Source: an uncultured Bacteroidota bacterium (GTDB taxonomy: Bacteria; Bacteroidota; Bacteroidia; Bacteroidales; SZUA-534). Taken from it: a DNA stretch of 8,929 bases. This document shows positions 1-7,487 of the stretch, one piece after another. The notes beneath the pieces were generated by a model that ran no database searches, was not told the DNA's origin, and saw only the letters and a program-made list of their open reading frames with translations. Position 1 is the first letter of the stretch, and each line of letters starts with the position of its first letter. Both the position numbers and the translations under genes were made by a program. The stretch covers positions 1 through 8,929 of the forward strand of contig CALCFP010000260.1 in assembly GCA_937900725.1 (NCBI GenBank). The letters are read 5' to 3'.

Positions 1-1
1 A

Positions 2-601
2 CAAGTTGGCGGCATTGCTGGTGACGACAGAGGATTCTCAACTTTCAATAACTGCTACAACTACGGAACTATTACTTGCGGACAACGCTCTGGCGGAATA
101 TTAGGCAGGAGCCAAATGGGTACAAAATTTGACGGTTGCAAAAACTATGGAAACATTACAGGCAATTCTGACAATATTGGCGGCATTTGCGGTTCTGTAC
201 CAACAACAACAGGCGGAGGAACAATCATAAACTGCGAAAATCACGGATCGATACAATCCATGACAAAGACTAATATTGGTGGCATAATAGGTTCTATACC
301 TACGAATGCCACAGAACCTATAACATTGACCAACTGTATAAATAGCGGATATATCAAAGGAGACAAATACATAGGCGGAATAATAGGACACCAATCGAAC
401 ACATTATCAATATCAAATTGTCTAAACATAGGTAAAATAGAAGGTACGAACAGCATTGGCGGCATAATAGGCTTTAACCAAGGTAACGCTACACTTTCCT
501 ATTCGTTCAATGCTGGTGAGATTACCACAGGTGGTGGAATTGCAGGCAGCAATGACGCTACTTTGACATGTACTAATTGTATCAATGTTGGCAATGCAAA
601 A
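2..601 (+). repeat. GLUG-like protein repeat array (about seven units)
   Basis: The translation cycles through a unit of about 22-30 residues with the pattern N-C-x-N-x-G-x-I, a short spacer, then (I/S)GGI-x-G. Recognisable units include NCYNYGTIT/GGILG, GCKNYGNIT/IGGICG, NCENHGSIQ/IGGIIG, NCINSGYIK/IGGIIG and NCLNIGKIE/IGGIIG. A sixth unit is degenerate (YSFNAGEIT/GGGIAG) and a final half unit reads NCINVGN. A half unit (VGGIAG) at the window edge shows that the array began earlier. GLUG repeats are known from bacterial surface and IgA-protease-like proteins and are expected to form a repetitive beta fold. Most units keep one cysteine in the NC position. Confidence 0.8.
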
Positions 602-3600
602 AATGCATCAAACTGCTTCTACGACTACCAAATGTGCCCTATCGGCAGTTCAGGCAAGCTGACTTCTGAGATGCTTGGCGATGCGCTTAAATCAAGTTTG
701 GATGCATCATACTGGACATTCACCGAAGGCATGTACCCAATGATTAAGACTCTTGAAAAATCCGACTACATGATTGTTGCAGCTACGCCAATCAATCTTA
801 ATGCCTCAGAACCAGCAGAGAATGTAACATCAGTGTCAAAAACTCTCGAATACGACAAAAACAACCTTGTTGAATGGGAATGCAGTAAGGTAAATAACGA
901 AATACTTGTATCTTTTGTCAACGGCAAAGGCTACATTGCCAACCCTTCAACAAACACTGATATTGTACTTACAGCAAGAAAAGGCGAAGCAACCAAAGAC
1001 ATTGCGATTACCATAACGACCAAGGGCGAATTGACCGATCCAACTGTCAGTTGGTCACTAACACCTTCATGCATCGACTACGGCACTGCCATAACTGCCG
1101 AAATGCTTAATGCGACAAAGGCTGTTGAATCCGCCAATGGACAATGGGAATACAGCGTCAATGTAGGCGACATTCTACACGCAGGCGAGCACGTTCTGAC
1201 AGCCACATTCATTCCTGATGACCAGGACACCTACTCCATTAAAACCGCATCGGCTGTGCTTACTGTCAACAAGGGCGATGCCACTCCATTCATCACATGG
1301 GAGCCTGCAACTTCAATAACTTACGGTGACGAAGACTCTGACAGCAAACTGAAAAATGCGACTGCAACCGTTGATGGCAAATTCTACTACACAATACCAT
1401 CACTAACAGTTGGAACCCATACCATCAAATTGGATTTTATTGGCACTGACTACGAAGCCTCTATTGAGAAAATAGACGCAGTATCAGTCACTGCCGCCAG
1501 TGCCTCAATAGCATGGGCCACACCAACAGCCATCGATTACGGAACGCCATTGTCTGCGCTTCAGTTAAGCGCAGTTTCAGGTGTTGACGGTTCGTTTACA
1601 TACGACGAAGACGGAACAGCCATCAATGAAGGCGATTTACTTGATGCCGGTACACACACTATAACCGCAACATTCAATCCTTCTTCAAGCAACTATGCAA
1701 GCAACACTAAAAGCATCGATTTGGTTGTAAACAAGTTCAAGCCAACGGTAACTTGGAACACTACCGCCTTAATCATTACATACGGCGACACTTTGAAGGA
1801 AGATGATTTTGTCGCCACTGTCGACGAAAAGTACAGCGACAAAGGCTCAATATCTTATTCTGAAGATATCAGAGGCGTTCTTAATGCTGGCCAACATACA
1901 ATCACGGCCACATTCCAGCCAACTGACAATAACTTCGACACATGCAAAGTCAATGCAGTTGTAATGGTAAATAAAGCAACACCTTCAATTGTCTGGAGCA
2001 ACTCAACCGAGGACATGACTCTTACATACGGAACAGAATTGTCTGCGACACAACTCAATGCGACAGTGTCAAACAATGACGAAGGCTCTATTGTCTATAC
2101 TGAAAGCAACGACACCATCAAGATTGGCGACATTCTTGATGCTGGCACACACACAATATCCGCCACAGTTGACGAATCAGACAACTATAACAAAGCCACT
2201 ACTACGGCAACAATAATAGTGAACAAGGCTGAAACCACAATCGACTGGACGGTTCCGGAACCAATAACCTACGGCGACACATTGTCTGCAACACAACTCA
2301 ATGCAGTTGCAAATGTCGATGGCGATTTCTATTACTCACCTGCCATAGGTTCCACTTTGAATGCAGGAACACAAGAACTGCATGTGGCATTCATACCTAC
2401 AGACGGCAAAAACTACAAAGAATCAAAAGATACCATTAACATTACGGTATACAAGGCGACTCCTAGCATTACATGGGCAACCCCATCCGCAATCATCTAT
2501 GGCGACACAATTACAATGAATCAACTTAACGCCACATCAACTGCCCCTGGCCCATTCAGTTACAATGTAAACATTGGCGACACTTTGGATGCTGGCGACC
2601 ACATGCTGATAGCCACATTACTAACTGACACTATAAATTACAACGATGCATCAGACACAGTTTATTTACATGTAAATCAAGCAAAGCCAAGCATAAATTG
2701 GACTAAACCACAAGATATTGTCTATGGAACATATCTTGATGACACTCAATTGAACGCAACAGCAAACGTTGAAGGCGAGTTCACTTATTCAGTTGAACCT
2801 GACTCAATGCTGAATGTCGGCACCAATTGGATTGTTGCCAATTTCACTTCCGAGAATAGCAATTACATGGACACAAAAGACTCTGTCTCAATAAATGTCA
2901 CTCCTGCAACACCTATCATTATTTGGGACAATCCAAGAGACATTGAATACGGCACAAAACTTGACAGCACAATTCTTAATGCAAAAGTAGATGGCGACAT
3001 TGACGGTGAACTCATTTATGTCCCAAGCATCGGTCAGGTATTGGAAATTGGCGACAGCCAAATGCTTGTTGTCACTTTCATTCCAAGCAACAACAATTAT
3101 ACTACAGTTAAAGACACTGCATATATCAATGTATTGCCAGGCATTATCTGGGCACCTGATCCTATTGCTTATGGCACTAAGATTGGCACAATCTTTAATG
3201 CAGAAATTCCAATTGAAGGAACATTCAGTTATTCAATAGACAAGGATTCCATCTTGAATGCTGGCGAGTTCGAAATCACCGTGAACTTCACTCCTGCATC
3301 AAGCGAATTCAAGCCATCACAAAAGACAGTTAAAGTCACTGTTGAAAAGGCCGACCCTGTCATCACTTGGGATCCTCAAGACATAACTTACGGAACGAAG
3401 GCTGAAGCAACTTATTACGCTAAGGCTGACATTCAAGGTTCATTCTCTTATTCAATGTCAAGAGACTCGATTCTTGACGCTGGCGAACATGAAATAACAG
3501 CCACCTTCACTCCTTCAAAAAGCAATTATTACAACTACAACACTGTCAAAAAGTCTGCCATCATCACAGTAAACAAGGCTGAGTCTGAAATCACTTGGGA

Positions 3601-4720
3601 ACCTCAAGACATAACTTACGGTTCGAAGGCTGAACTGATTCAAAACGCGACTGCCAACAACGAAGGCGAGTTTGCCTACTCCATTTCAAAGGATACCATT
3701 CTCAATGTCGGCAAATACAGCATTACAGCAACGTTCACACCATCAACAGAGAATTACAATCCAGCAAAAATGGCCATCGACTTCAATGTCTTGAAAGGCG
3801 TTCCTGTCATCAGTTGGACGACACCTGACACCATTGCCTTTGGCACAAAACTCGACATTTTCAACGCCACTGCAAATGTTGACGGCGAGTTCACTTATTC
3901 AGTTGAACCTGATTCGATTCTGAATGTTGGTGACAACGAAATCACTGCCGACTTCACTCCTGCATCAAGCAACTTCGAATCTGTCAGCAGTACTGTAACT
4001 ATCAATGTCACAAAAGCGCCATCTGTTGCTCCTGTCATAACTTGCGACTCAACTTTGACTTTGACATACGGAACAGGCATCAACACAAAAGACATAAAAG
4101 CGACAGCAAATGTTGACGGAGAATTCTCCTATTCAATCGCAAATGACTCAATACTGCCAGCCGGCCGGTTTGAATTAGTTGTGTCATTCACTTCCACCGA
4201 CCTTCAGTCTGTATCACAATCCGTCACTGTAATTGTCAACAAGGCTAAACTTTTGGCATCAGTCTCAAGCACTACAATCAAGGCTGGCGAATCGATTCCT
4301 GACTTTGCAATCAATTACAAGGGATTTGTAAATGGCGATGACGAAAGTGCCATCGACACTTTGCCTAGCGTAACTTGCAATGCCGACAACAAGGTTGCAG
4401 GAACATACGACATTGTGGTTTCCGGCGGATATGCAAGCAACTATGAGTTTATTTATGAAAATGCAACCCTGACAGTTGAGAAAGACAACTCTGTTGTTGA
4501 CAACGAAGCATTCATCAACATTTATCCTAACCCGACAACCGATGCTTTCTATGTAAATGCAAGCGACGACATAACTGAAGTAAGAATCTTCAATGCTGTC
4601 GGAAAGTTGATCATGATTCAGCCTATTGAAGGCACAACCCGCATCGACATCAGCGAGCAACCTGAAGGAACATACATTGTCAAGGCTGGCAATAAAATGG
4701 CTCGCATCATTAAGGAATAA
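2..4720 (+). CDS. Giant T9SS-secreted surface protein with GLUG, Ig/MBG-like repeats and C-terminal sorting domain (5' partial)
   Basis: The frame is open from base 2 to the TAA at 4718-4720 (1,572 codons); the start and any signal peptide lie before the window. An in-frame ATG at 116 is internal, because GLUG-type repeat sequence continues upstream of it. Counting residues from that ATG, the layout is: GLUG-like repeats to about 162; a linker with GKLTSEMLG and a W-F-x-EGMYP stretch typical of the end of such arrays; an atrophied bacterial Ig-like domain at about 223-303; fourteen Ig/MBG-like repeats at 308-1378; an MBG domain at 1379-1456; and a T9SS type A sorting domain at 1466-1534 beginning FINIYPNPT. 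By family knowledge, such proteins cross the outer membrane through the type IX machinery, lose the C-terminal domain and are anchored on the surface or released. An adhesin or matrix-binding role is inferred; no catalytic domain is visible. Its GC content looks lower than that of the downstream genes (one sampled 60-base line at 4081 is 40% GC). Confidence 0.9.
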   Translation, partial: QVGGIAGDDRGFSTFNNCYNYGTITCGQRSGGILGRSQMGTKFDGCKNYGNITGNSDNIGGICGSVPTTTGGGTIINCENHGSIQSMTKTNIGGIIGSIPTNATEPITLTNCINSGYIKGDKYIGGIIGHQSNTLSISNCLNIGKIEGTNSIGGIIGFNQGNATLSYSFNAGEITTGGGIAGSNDATLTCTNCINVGNAKNASNCFYDYQMCPIGSSGKLTSEMLGDALKSSLDASYWTFTEGMYPMIKTLEKSDYMIVAATPINLNASEPAENVTSVSKTLEYDKNNLVEWECSKVNNEILVSFVNGKGYIANPSTNTDIVLTARKGEATKDIAITITTKGELTDPTVSWSLTPSCIDYGTAITAEMLNATKAVESANGQWEYSVNVGDILHAGEHVLTATFIPDDQDTYSIKTASAVLTVNKGDATPFITWEPATSITYGDEDSDSKLKNATATVDGKFYYTIPSLTVGTHTIKLDFIGTDYEASIEKIDAVSVTAASASIAWATPTAIDYGTPLSALQLSAVSGVDGSFTYDEDGTAINEGDLLDAGTHTITATFNPSSSNYASNTKSIDLVVNKFKPTVTWNTTALIITYGDTLKEDDFVATVDEKYSDKGSISYSEDIRGVLNAGQHTITATFQPTDNNFDTCKVNAVVMVNKATPSIVWSNSTEDMTLTYGTELSATQLNATVSNNDEGSIVYTESNDTIKIGDILDAGTHTISATVDESDNYNKATTTATIIVNKAETTIDWTVPEPITYGDTLSATQLNAVANVDGDFYYSPAIGSTLNAGTQELHVAFIPTDGKNYKESKDTINITVYKATPSITWATPSAIIYGDTITMNQLNATSTAPGPFSYNVNIGDTLDAGDHMLIATLLTDTINYNDASDTVYLHVNQAKPSINWTKPQDIVYGTYLDDTQLNATANVEGEFTYSVEPDSMLNVGTNWIVANFTSENSNYMDTKDSVSINVTPATPIIIWDNPRDIEYGTKLDSTILNAKVDGDIDGELIYVPSIGQVLEIGDSQMLVVTFIPSNNNYTTVKDTAYINVLPGIIWAPDPIAYGTKIGTIFNAEIPIEGTFSYSIDKDSILNAGEFEITVNFTPASSEFKPSQKTVKVTVEKADPVITWDPQDITYGTKAEATYYAKADIQGSFSYSMSRDSILDAGEHEITATFTPSKSNYYNYNTVKKSAIITVNKAESEITWEPQDITYGSKAELIQNATANNEGEFAYSISKDTILNVGKYSITATFTPSTENYNPAKMAIDFNVLKGVPVISWTTPDTIAFGTKLDIFNATANVDGEFTYSVEPDSILNVGDNEITADFTPASSNFESVSSTVTINVTKAPSVAPVITCDSTLTLTYGTGINTKDIKATANVDGEFSYSIANDSILPAGRFELVVSFTSTDLQSVSQSVTVIVNKAKLLASVSSTTIKAGESIPDFAINYKGFVNGDDESAIDTLPSVTCNADNKVAGTYDIVVSGGYASNYEFIYENATLTVEKDNSVVDNEAFINIYPNPTTDAFYVNASDDITEVRIFNAVGKLIMIQPIEGTTRIDISEQPEGTYIVKAGNKMARIIKE
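782..1024 (+). other. Atrophied bacterial Ig-like domain within the surface protein
   Basis: This segment (about 81 residues) has the order expected of atrophied bacterial Ig-like domains: a VTSVSKTLEYD strand, a central VEWECS strand ending in an Asn pair, an NGKGYI turn, then DIVLTARKGEATKDIAITI as the final strands. It differs from the downstream repeats, lacking their YGT and AG-H-T-I-x-A-T-F signatures. It forms the junction between the GLUG array and the long Ig-like stalk. Assignment is by pattern only. Confidence 0.5.
1037..4249 (+). repeat. Fourteen tandem Ig/MBG-like domains
   Basis: The consensus unit reads P-x-I-x-W, then P-x-x-I-x-YGT-x-L, LNATANVDGEFTYS, a loop, (D/S)-x-L-(N/D)-AG-x-H-x-I-x-ATFTP, NY, and a final V-x-V-NKA linker. 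Anchor Trp codons start at 1052, 1298, 1514, 1754, 1994, 2246, 2474, 2699, 2924, 3149, 3368, 3596 and 3815. The fourteenth unit has Cys (codon at 4043) at that position. Spacing between anchors is 72-84 codons, so these are whole-domain repeats. Units diverge in sequence but carry patches of near-identical DNA, for example adjacent units 11 and 12. Repeats like this occur in many bacterial surface proteins and probably build an extended stalk. No enzymatic motif is visible. Confidence 0.85.
4250..4483 (+). other. MBG-type domain of the surface protein
   Basis: After the last Ig-like unit the sequence changes to a canonical MBG pattern: AG-E-S-I-P at the start, Y-x-GFVNGD in the middle, then VAGTYDIVVSGG, the YASNYEF motif and ATLTVEK at the end. 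It is a single copy between the stalk and the sorting domain. GFVNGD and the G-x-Y-x-I-x-x-SG run are what distinguish it from the preceding repeats. Confidence 0.7.
4511..4717 (+). other. T9SS type A C-terminal sorting domain
   Basis: The last 69 residues match the Por secretion-system sorting domain: INIYPNPT at the start, a V-x-I-F-NAVGKL strand, a central RIDIS strand, then PEGTYIVKAGNKMARIIKE at the C-terminus. In known T9SS cargo this domain directs the folded protein through the outer-membrane translocon and is removed by the sortase PorU. Its presence predicts that the organism encodes the Por/Gld machinery, none of which lies in this window. Confidence 0.9.
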
Positions 4721-4984
4721 ATTGGCTCATGCCATCACAAAAAAACGGTCAATGCTATGCATTGGCCGTTTTTTGTATATTATCGGAAATCGGGAACTCG
4801 CTGACCTACCCGACATGCATAACACCAAAACAAGCATTGTACACTGATGCTGTTCTTACAAAAAGTGCGTTTGGTATTGAACACCTGACCTGCCATGGCA
4901 TAAATGCGACTGCAAGTACATTTGCGACTAGATTTCTGAAGACATGGGGGCGAATGATTCGAATTGAGATTACACAAGTGAAAC
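4721..4984. other. Intergenic region between convergent genes
   Basis: This 264-bp gap separates the surface protein stop from the convergently read deacetylase stop. Its first part holds a hairpin terminator. The remaining 210 bp hold no coding frame I find convincing: open frames here translate to Cys/His/Arg-rich sequence with no domain pattern. Small sequence signs are a 10-bp palindrome TGCCATGGCA at 4891-4900, a TGCGACT heptamer repeated at 4905 and 4923, and one TACATTTG match to the Bacteroidota -7 box at 4917-4924 on the plus strand. None is strong enough to call a gene or operator. Confidence 0.6.
4740..4774 (+). terminator. Rho-independent terminator, possibly bidirectional
   Basis: An 11-bp GC-containing stem (4745-4755 with 4759-4769, one G-T wobble) closes a three-base loop TAT. 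It is flanked by an A tract (4739-4745) and a T tract (4769-4774) that extend the pairing to about 16 bp. The T tract suits termination of the surface protein transcript, whose stop codon is 19 bp upstream of the hairpin. On the other strand the A tract becomes a U tract, so it could also stop the convergent transcript. No nearer hairpin is obvious downstream of the deacetylase gene. Confidence 0.85.
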
Positions 4985-6274
4985 TCAATCCTCGACCATT
5001 TTCAGCAACTCCGCATAAACACAATCCCACGATTTCCAATCATCGTTTTGGCAGAAGTGCTGATTGTGCCACAACGACACAAAGACTCCATTTGTCTGAT
5101 GAACGGTTTCGGCTAGTTGGCGCAGTCTTTCAACCGCCTGGTCTGGAGTCAGGTTTAGATAGTTCTTCAATGTGACGTCCATAACCGTAAGCGGATGCAC
5201 AACCACATTCAACGGACGATTATTCTGTAAATCGAAGAAACGGAATGGACGACTTGTCCCAGCCCTGAATCCAACATTTTCGGCATACCCCATTGAATAG
5301 TCATCGGTTATTCCCTGACGCTCAAGCATTTGATAATATTGAGGCAAGACTATCCGCAAGAAATGCTGTCTTGATTGAGTGCAATCGGTCTTACAAATCG
5401 CCTTATAATCAGCAATTTCATTTGTAAATTTCGCATCTGACACCGATGCCTGGTACGACGGATGCAATCCGACATTGTGCGTACTGCAAAAATCTGCGAC
5501 AAACTTCCTGAATGCCCGATTTTTCGGACTGATTGACTTGTCGTACCTGCCACGCGAACTTATCAGCATAAAGTACTTCAACGGCAAATTGCGATGCAAT
5601 GCATCGATATGGGCAAATGTGAAAAAAGTATCGGGCTTTATGTGAGCCAGAACCAGCAAACGCCCGGTAACAGAACGGAAATCGAACTTCAACAAATCAC
5701 GAAATAGCCCACCGACATTTCTTGCCATACCCTTATGCAGATAACTCCATGGACTATCGACATCAATAGTTGGCTGAAACTCAAACGCTTCCGTCTTCAT
5801 CTGCAATGATGGGAATGCCTTATGCAGTTCAGTGCGGAAAAGCAAAATCCAACGGTCAACTATCGGATTGTCAAGCAATTGATTTCGGCCTACAAACGAT
5901 TCGGAAACTGAAAAGCGACCGTGCTCATCGGCAAGAAACGGCAAGTATTCCTCGTATCGGCTCAACATCCAAAATATTGCTGAAAAGACGTCGAACTTGA
6001 ATGTACAGCCTGAATTGTCGGAGAATATGATTGGCAAATCACCATCAAACTTCAAGTCGGGCGTAAATTGCCAAACATCGGATTCGGACAGCAATCCGCT
6101 TGCCGGGACACAAAAGGCCCCTATGGTAGGCTGTTGTGTATAATATACCGATTGACTGGAATCAACTTCGTCCGACAATGTCTTCAGTTCATAGCCAATG
6201 CCTAACCGCATATTAAACACGTAGTCAAGGACATAATGAAGCCGGCTTGTCGATATGTCGGATACTACTATCAT
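4985..6274 (-). CDS. Polysaccharide deacetylase-like (NodB-fold) protein with DUF7033-type N-terminus
   Basis: This is a 429-residue protein with no obvious signal peptide. The N-terminal half carries the FWMLSRYEEYL motif (about 103-111) typical of the Bacteroidota DUF7033 region. The C-terminal half resembles the NodB carbohydrate esterase 4 fold: IDVDSPW (about 170-176) is the metal/base Asp motif, GLHPSY (269-274) supplies a motif-2 His, GFRAG (335-339) the motif-3 Arg, and SLWHN (400-404) the late His. Family members remove acetyl groups from polysaccharides; the substrate here is unknown. The ATG at 6274 is chosen because it overlaps the upstream stop as ATGA. An in-frame ATG at 6325 would overlap that gene by 55 bp and add 17 residues (MLGKRKRQ...) that look unlike the family. 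Motif 2 reads H-P-S, not the classic H-(S/T)-x-x-H, so metal binding may differ. It is likely cotranscribed with the glycosyltransferase. Confidence 0.85.
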   Translation of the reverse strand: MIVVSDISTSRLHYVLDYVFNMRLGIGYELKTLSDEVDSSQSVYYTQQPTIGAFCVPASGLLSESDVWQFTPDLKFDGDLPIIFSDNSGCTFKFDVFSAIFWMLSRYEEYLPFLADEHGRFSVSESFVGRNQLLDNPIVDRWILLFRTELHKAFPSLQMKTEAFEFQPTIDVDSPWSYLHKGMARNVGGLFRDLLKFDFRSVTGRLLVLAHIKPDTFFTFAHIDALHRNLPLKYFMLISSRGRYDKSISPKNRAFRKFVADFCSTHNVGLHPSYQASVSDAKFTNEIADYKAICKTDCTQSRQHFLRIVLPQYYQMLERQGITDDYSMGYAENVGFRAGTSRPFRFFDLQNNRPLNVVVHPLTVMDVTLKNYLNLTPDQAVERLRQLAETVHQTNGVFVSLWHNQHFCQNDDWKSWDCVYAELLKMVED

Positions 6275-7347
6275 TTCAGGCACTGATAAATGTCCAACAA
6301 TTTGGCGCTTTCGTTTTCCCAACACAATTGCGCAGATGCTGTTTCAAGATTGTCGGAATAGGCACCGCTCCCTCCCATAACCTTTCGTATCATATTCGCA
6401 AGATTTTGAGGTGAACGGTCAGTCAGCACCTCGCCTATCTTGTACGTCTGCACTATGTTTCGCATTTCAGGCAGATCGGCTACAATGACTGGCACCCTTG
6501 CCTGAATGTAGTCAAACAGTTTATTTGGCAAGGCATAATGGTAATTCAGCCCCAAATCTTCTTCCAACGACAATCCGACTTTTGCTTCCAATGTCTTTTT
6601 GTGCAACTCGTCGGGCGACAATCTGCCTAAAAAGACGACTTTTCCGCCTTCGGTCTGGCTCGATGCACGCTTGCGCAAATCGGCTTCAACGTCACCCGAA
6701 CCTGCAATAACCAATTCGCATTCTGGTAGATATTTCATTGCATCTATCATCAGTTCGATACCGCGTCCCAAATTCAGCGCGCCCTGGTACATAACCACAT
6801 TTCGGCGGTCGGCGACGGCAGGCTTCGGCAACGAGTAAGGAACATTCCGCACTACGCCAAAAGGTCGGCCGTACTTTTCCGAATAGATGTCGGCTAGCGA
6901 CTTGCACACTGTATATGAAGCCTTTACATAAGGAAGAAACATTCGTTCCGCAACAAGCCAAATCCAACGCTTGAATGGTCGGCCTGCCAATTCAGGCAAC
7001 TCGGTAAAATACTCGTGGCTGTCGTAAACCACTGGCTTATGCTTAAAAAAAGATGCGAGCGACGAGCCTACCAACGAGTCGAGATCGTTTGACAGCACCG
7101 CATCATATTTGTGCGACATCAGGAACCAAAACAAGCGCCAATTGAACAATATGTACAGCATCATTCCCTTATGGGCCATCAGCCGTGCACGAACAGCCTT
7201 ATGCCCAATGGACAAAGACTTGCTGTTGGGCGCAATTCTGCCAAACAAAAAGACATCGAAACCGTTGGCCGACAAGGTTCCCGCAATGCGCAAAACCCGC
7301 TGGTCGGTATTCAAATCGTTGTTGACTGCTATTATCAATCGTTTCAT
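6271..7347 (-). CDS. GT4-family (GT-B fold) glycosyltransferase
   Basis: This 358-residue protein probably transfers a sugar from an activated nucleotide donor during surface polysaccharide or glycolipid assembly, at the cytoplasmic face of the inner membrane. The N-terminal Rossmann half opens MKRLIIAVNNDLNTDQRVLR and contains NDLDS (87-91) and YDSHEYFTE (108-116), typical of this Bacteroidota GT4 group. The C-terminal donor half has YQGALNLGRGIE (187-198), IAGSGD (214-219), FLGRL (239-243) and ALPNKLFDYIQARVPVIV (272-289), the GT4 donor-site region with Asp where many relatives have Glu. The hydrophobic patch MLYILFNWRLFWFL (about 63-76) may be a membrane contact. The start at 7347 is preferred over an in-frame ATG at 7404 because the family motif begins at that Met and the 19 extra residues look non-homologous. 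Its TGA stop overlaps the next start as ATGA. Donor and acceptor cannot be named from sequence. Confidence 0.88.
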   Translation of the reverse strand: MKRLIIAVNNDLNTDQRVLRIAGTLSANGFDVFLFGRIAPNSKSLSIGHKAVRARLMAHKGMMLYILFNWRLFWFLMSHKYDAVLSNDLDSLVGSSLASFFKHKPVVYDSHEYFTELPELAGRPFKRWIWLVAERMFLPYVKASYTVCKSLADIYSEKYGRPFGVVRNVPYSLPKPAVADRRNVVMYQGALNLGRGIELMIDAMKYLPECELVIAGSGDVEADLRKRASSQTEGGKVVFLGRLSPDELHKKTLEAKVGLSLEEDLGLNYHYALPNKLFDYIQARVPVIVADLPEMRNIVQTYKIGEVLTDRSPQNLANMIRKVMGGSGAYSDNLETASAQLCWENESAKLLDIYQCLK

Positions 7348-7352
7348 ACCGG

Positions 7353-7360
7353 CAAAAATA
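7353..7360 (-). promoter_or_regulatory. Candidate Bacteroidota -7 box upstream of the glycosyltransferase
   Basis: Read on the minus strand the octamer is TATTTTTG, a perfect match to TAnnTTTG. It ends only five bases before the chosen ATG, so transcription from it would start at or near the start codon (leaderless). The nearest TTG for a -33 element is about 25 bases upstream, longer than the usual spacing of about 20. The match could be chance in an AT-rich stretch. Confidence 0.35.
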
Positions 7361-7487
7361 CTAATTTGAAGCACATTGAGGCCATCAAGTTTCGCTTTAT
7401 GCAAATACTGGATGAACTTTCGTCGGATAATATTTGCCTGTTTCTTTTATGTTGATAAATAAACGTCGGGCATAAGGCAATGGCGAC

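Noticed and set aside
1037..4249. CRISPR-like or satellite repeat array
   Set aside because: The periodicity is a whole number of codons (72-84) with coding conservation and no spacer structure; these are protein domain repeats.
4265..4660. Minus-strand open frame of 131 codons inside the surface protein gene
   Set aside because: It lies wholly antisense to a clear MBG and T9SS coding region and shows no domain pattern; it is a reflection of the coding bias on the other strand.
4951..4961. Palindrome CGAATGATTCG near the deacetylase stop
   Set aside because: The stem is five base pairs with a one-base loop and no T tract; too weak for a terminator or a defined binding site.
4729..5175. Plus-strand open frame of 148 codons crossing the terminator and the deacetylase 3' end
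   Set aside because: It runs through the terminator hairpin and antisense to a conserved gene; the translation has no recognisable domain.
7111..7455. Plus-strand open frame antisense to the glycosyltransferase 5' end and running into the divergent gap
   Set aside because: Gln/Asn/His-rich translation without a family pattern, mostly antisense to GT4 motifs.
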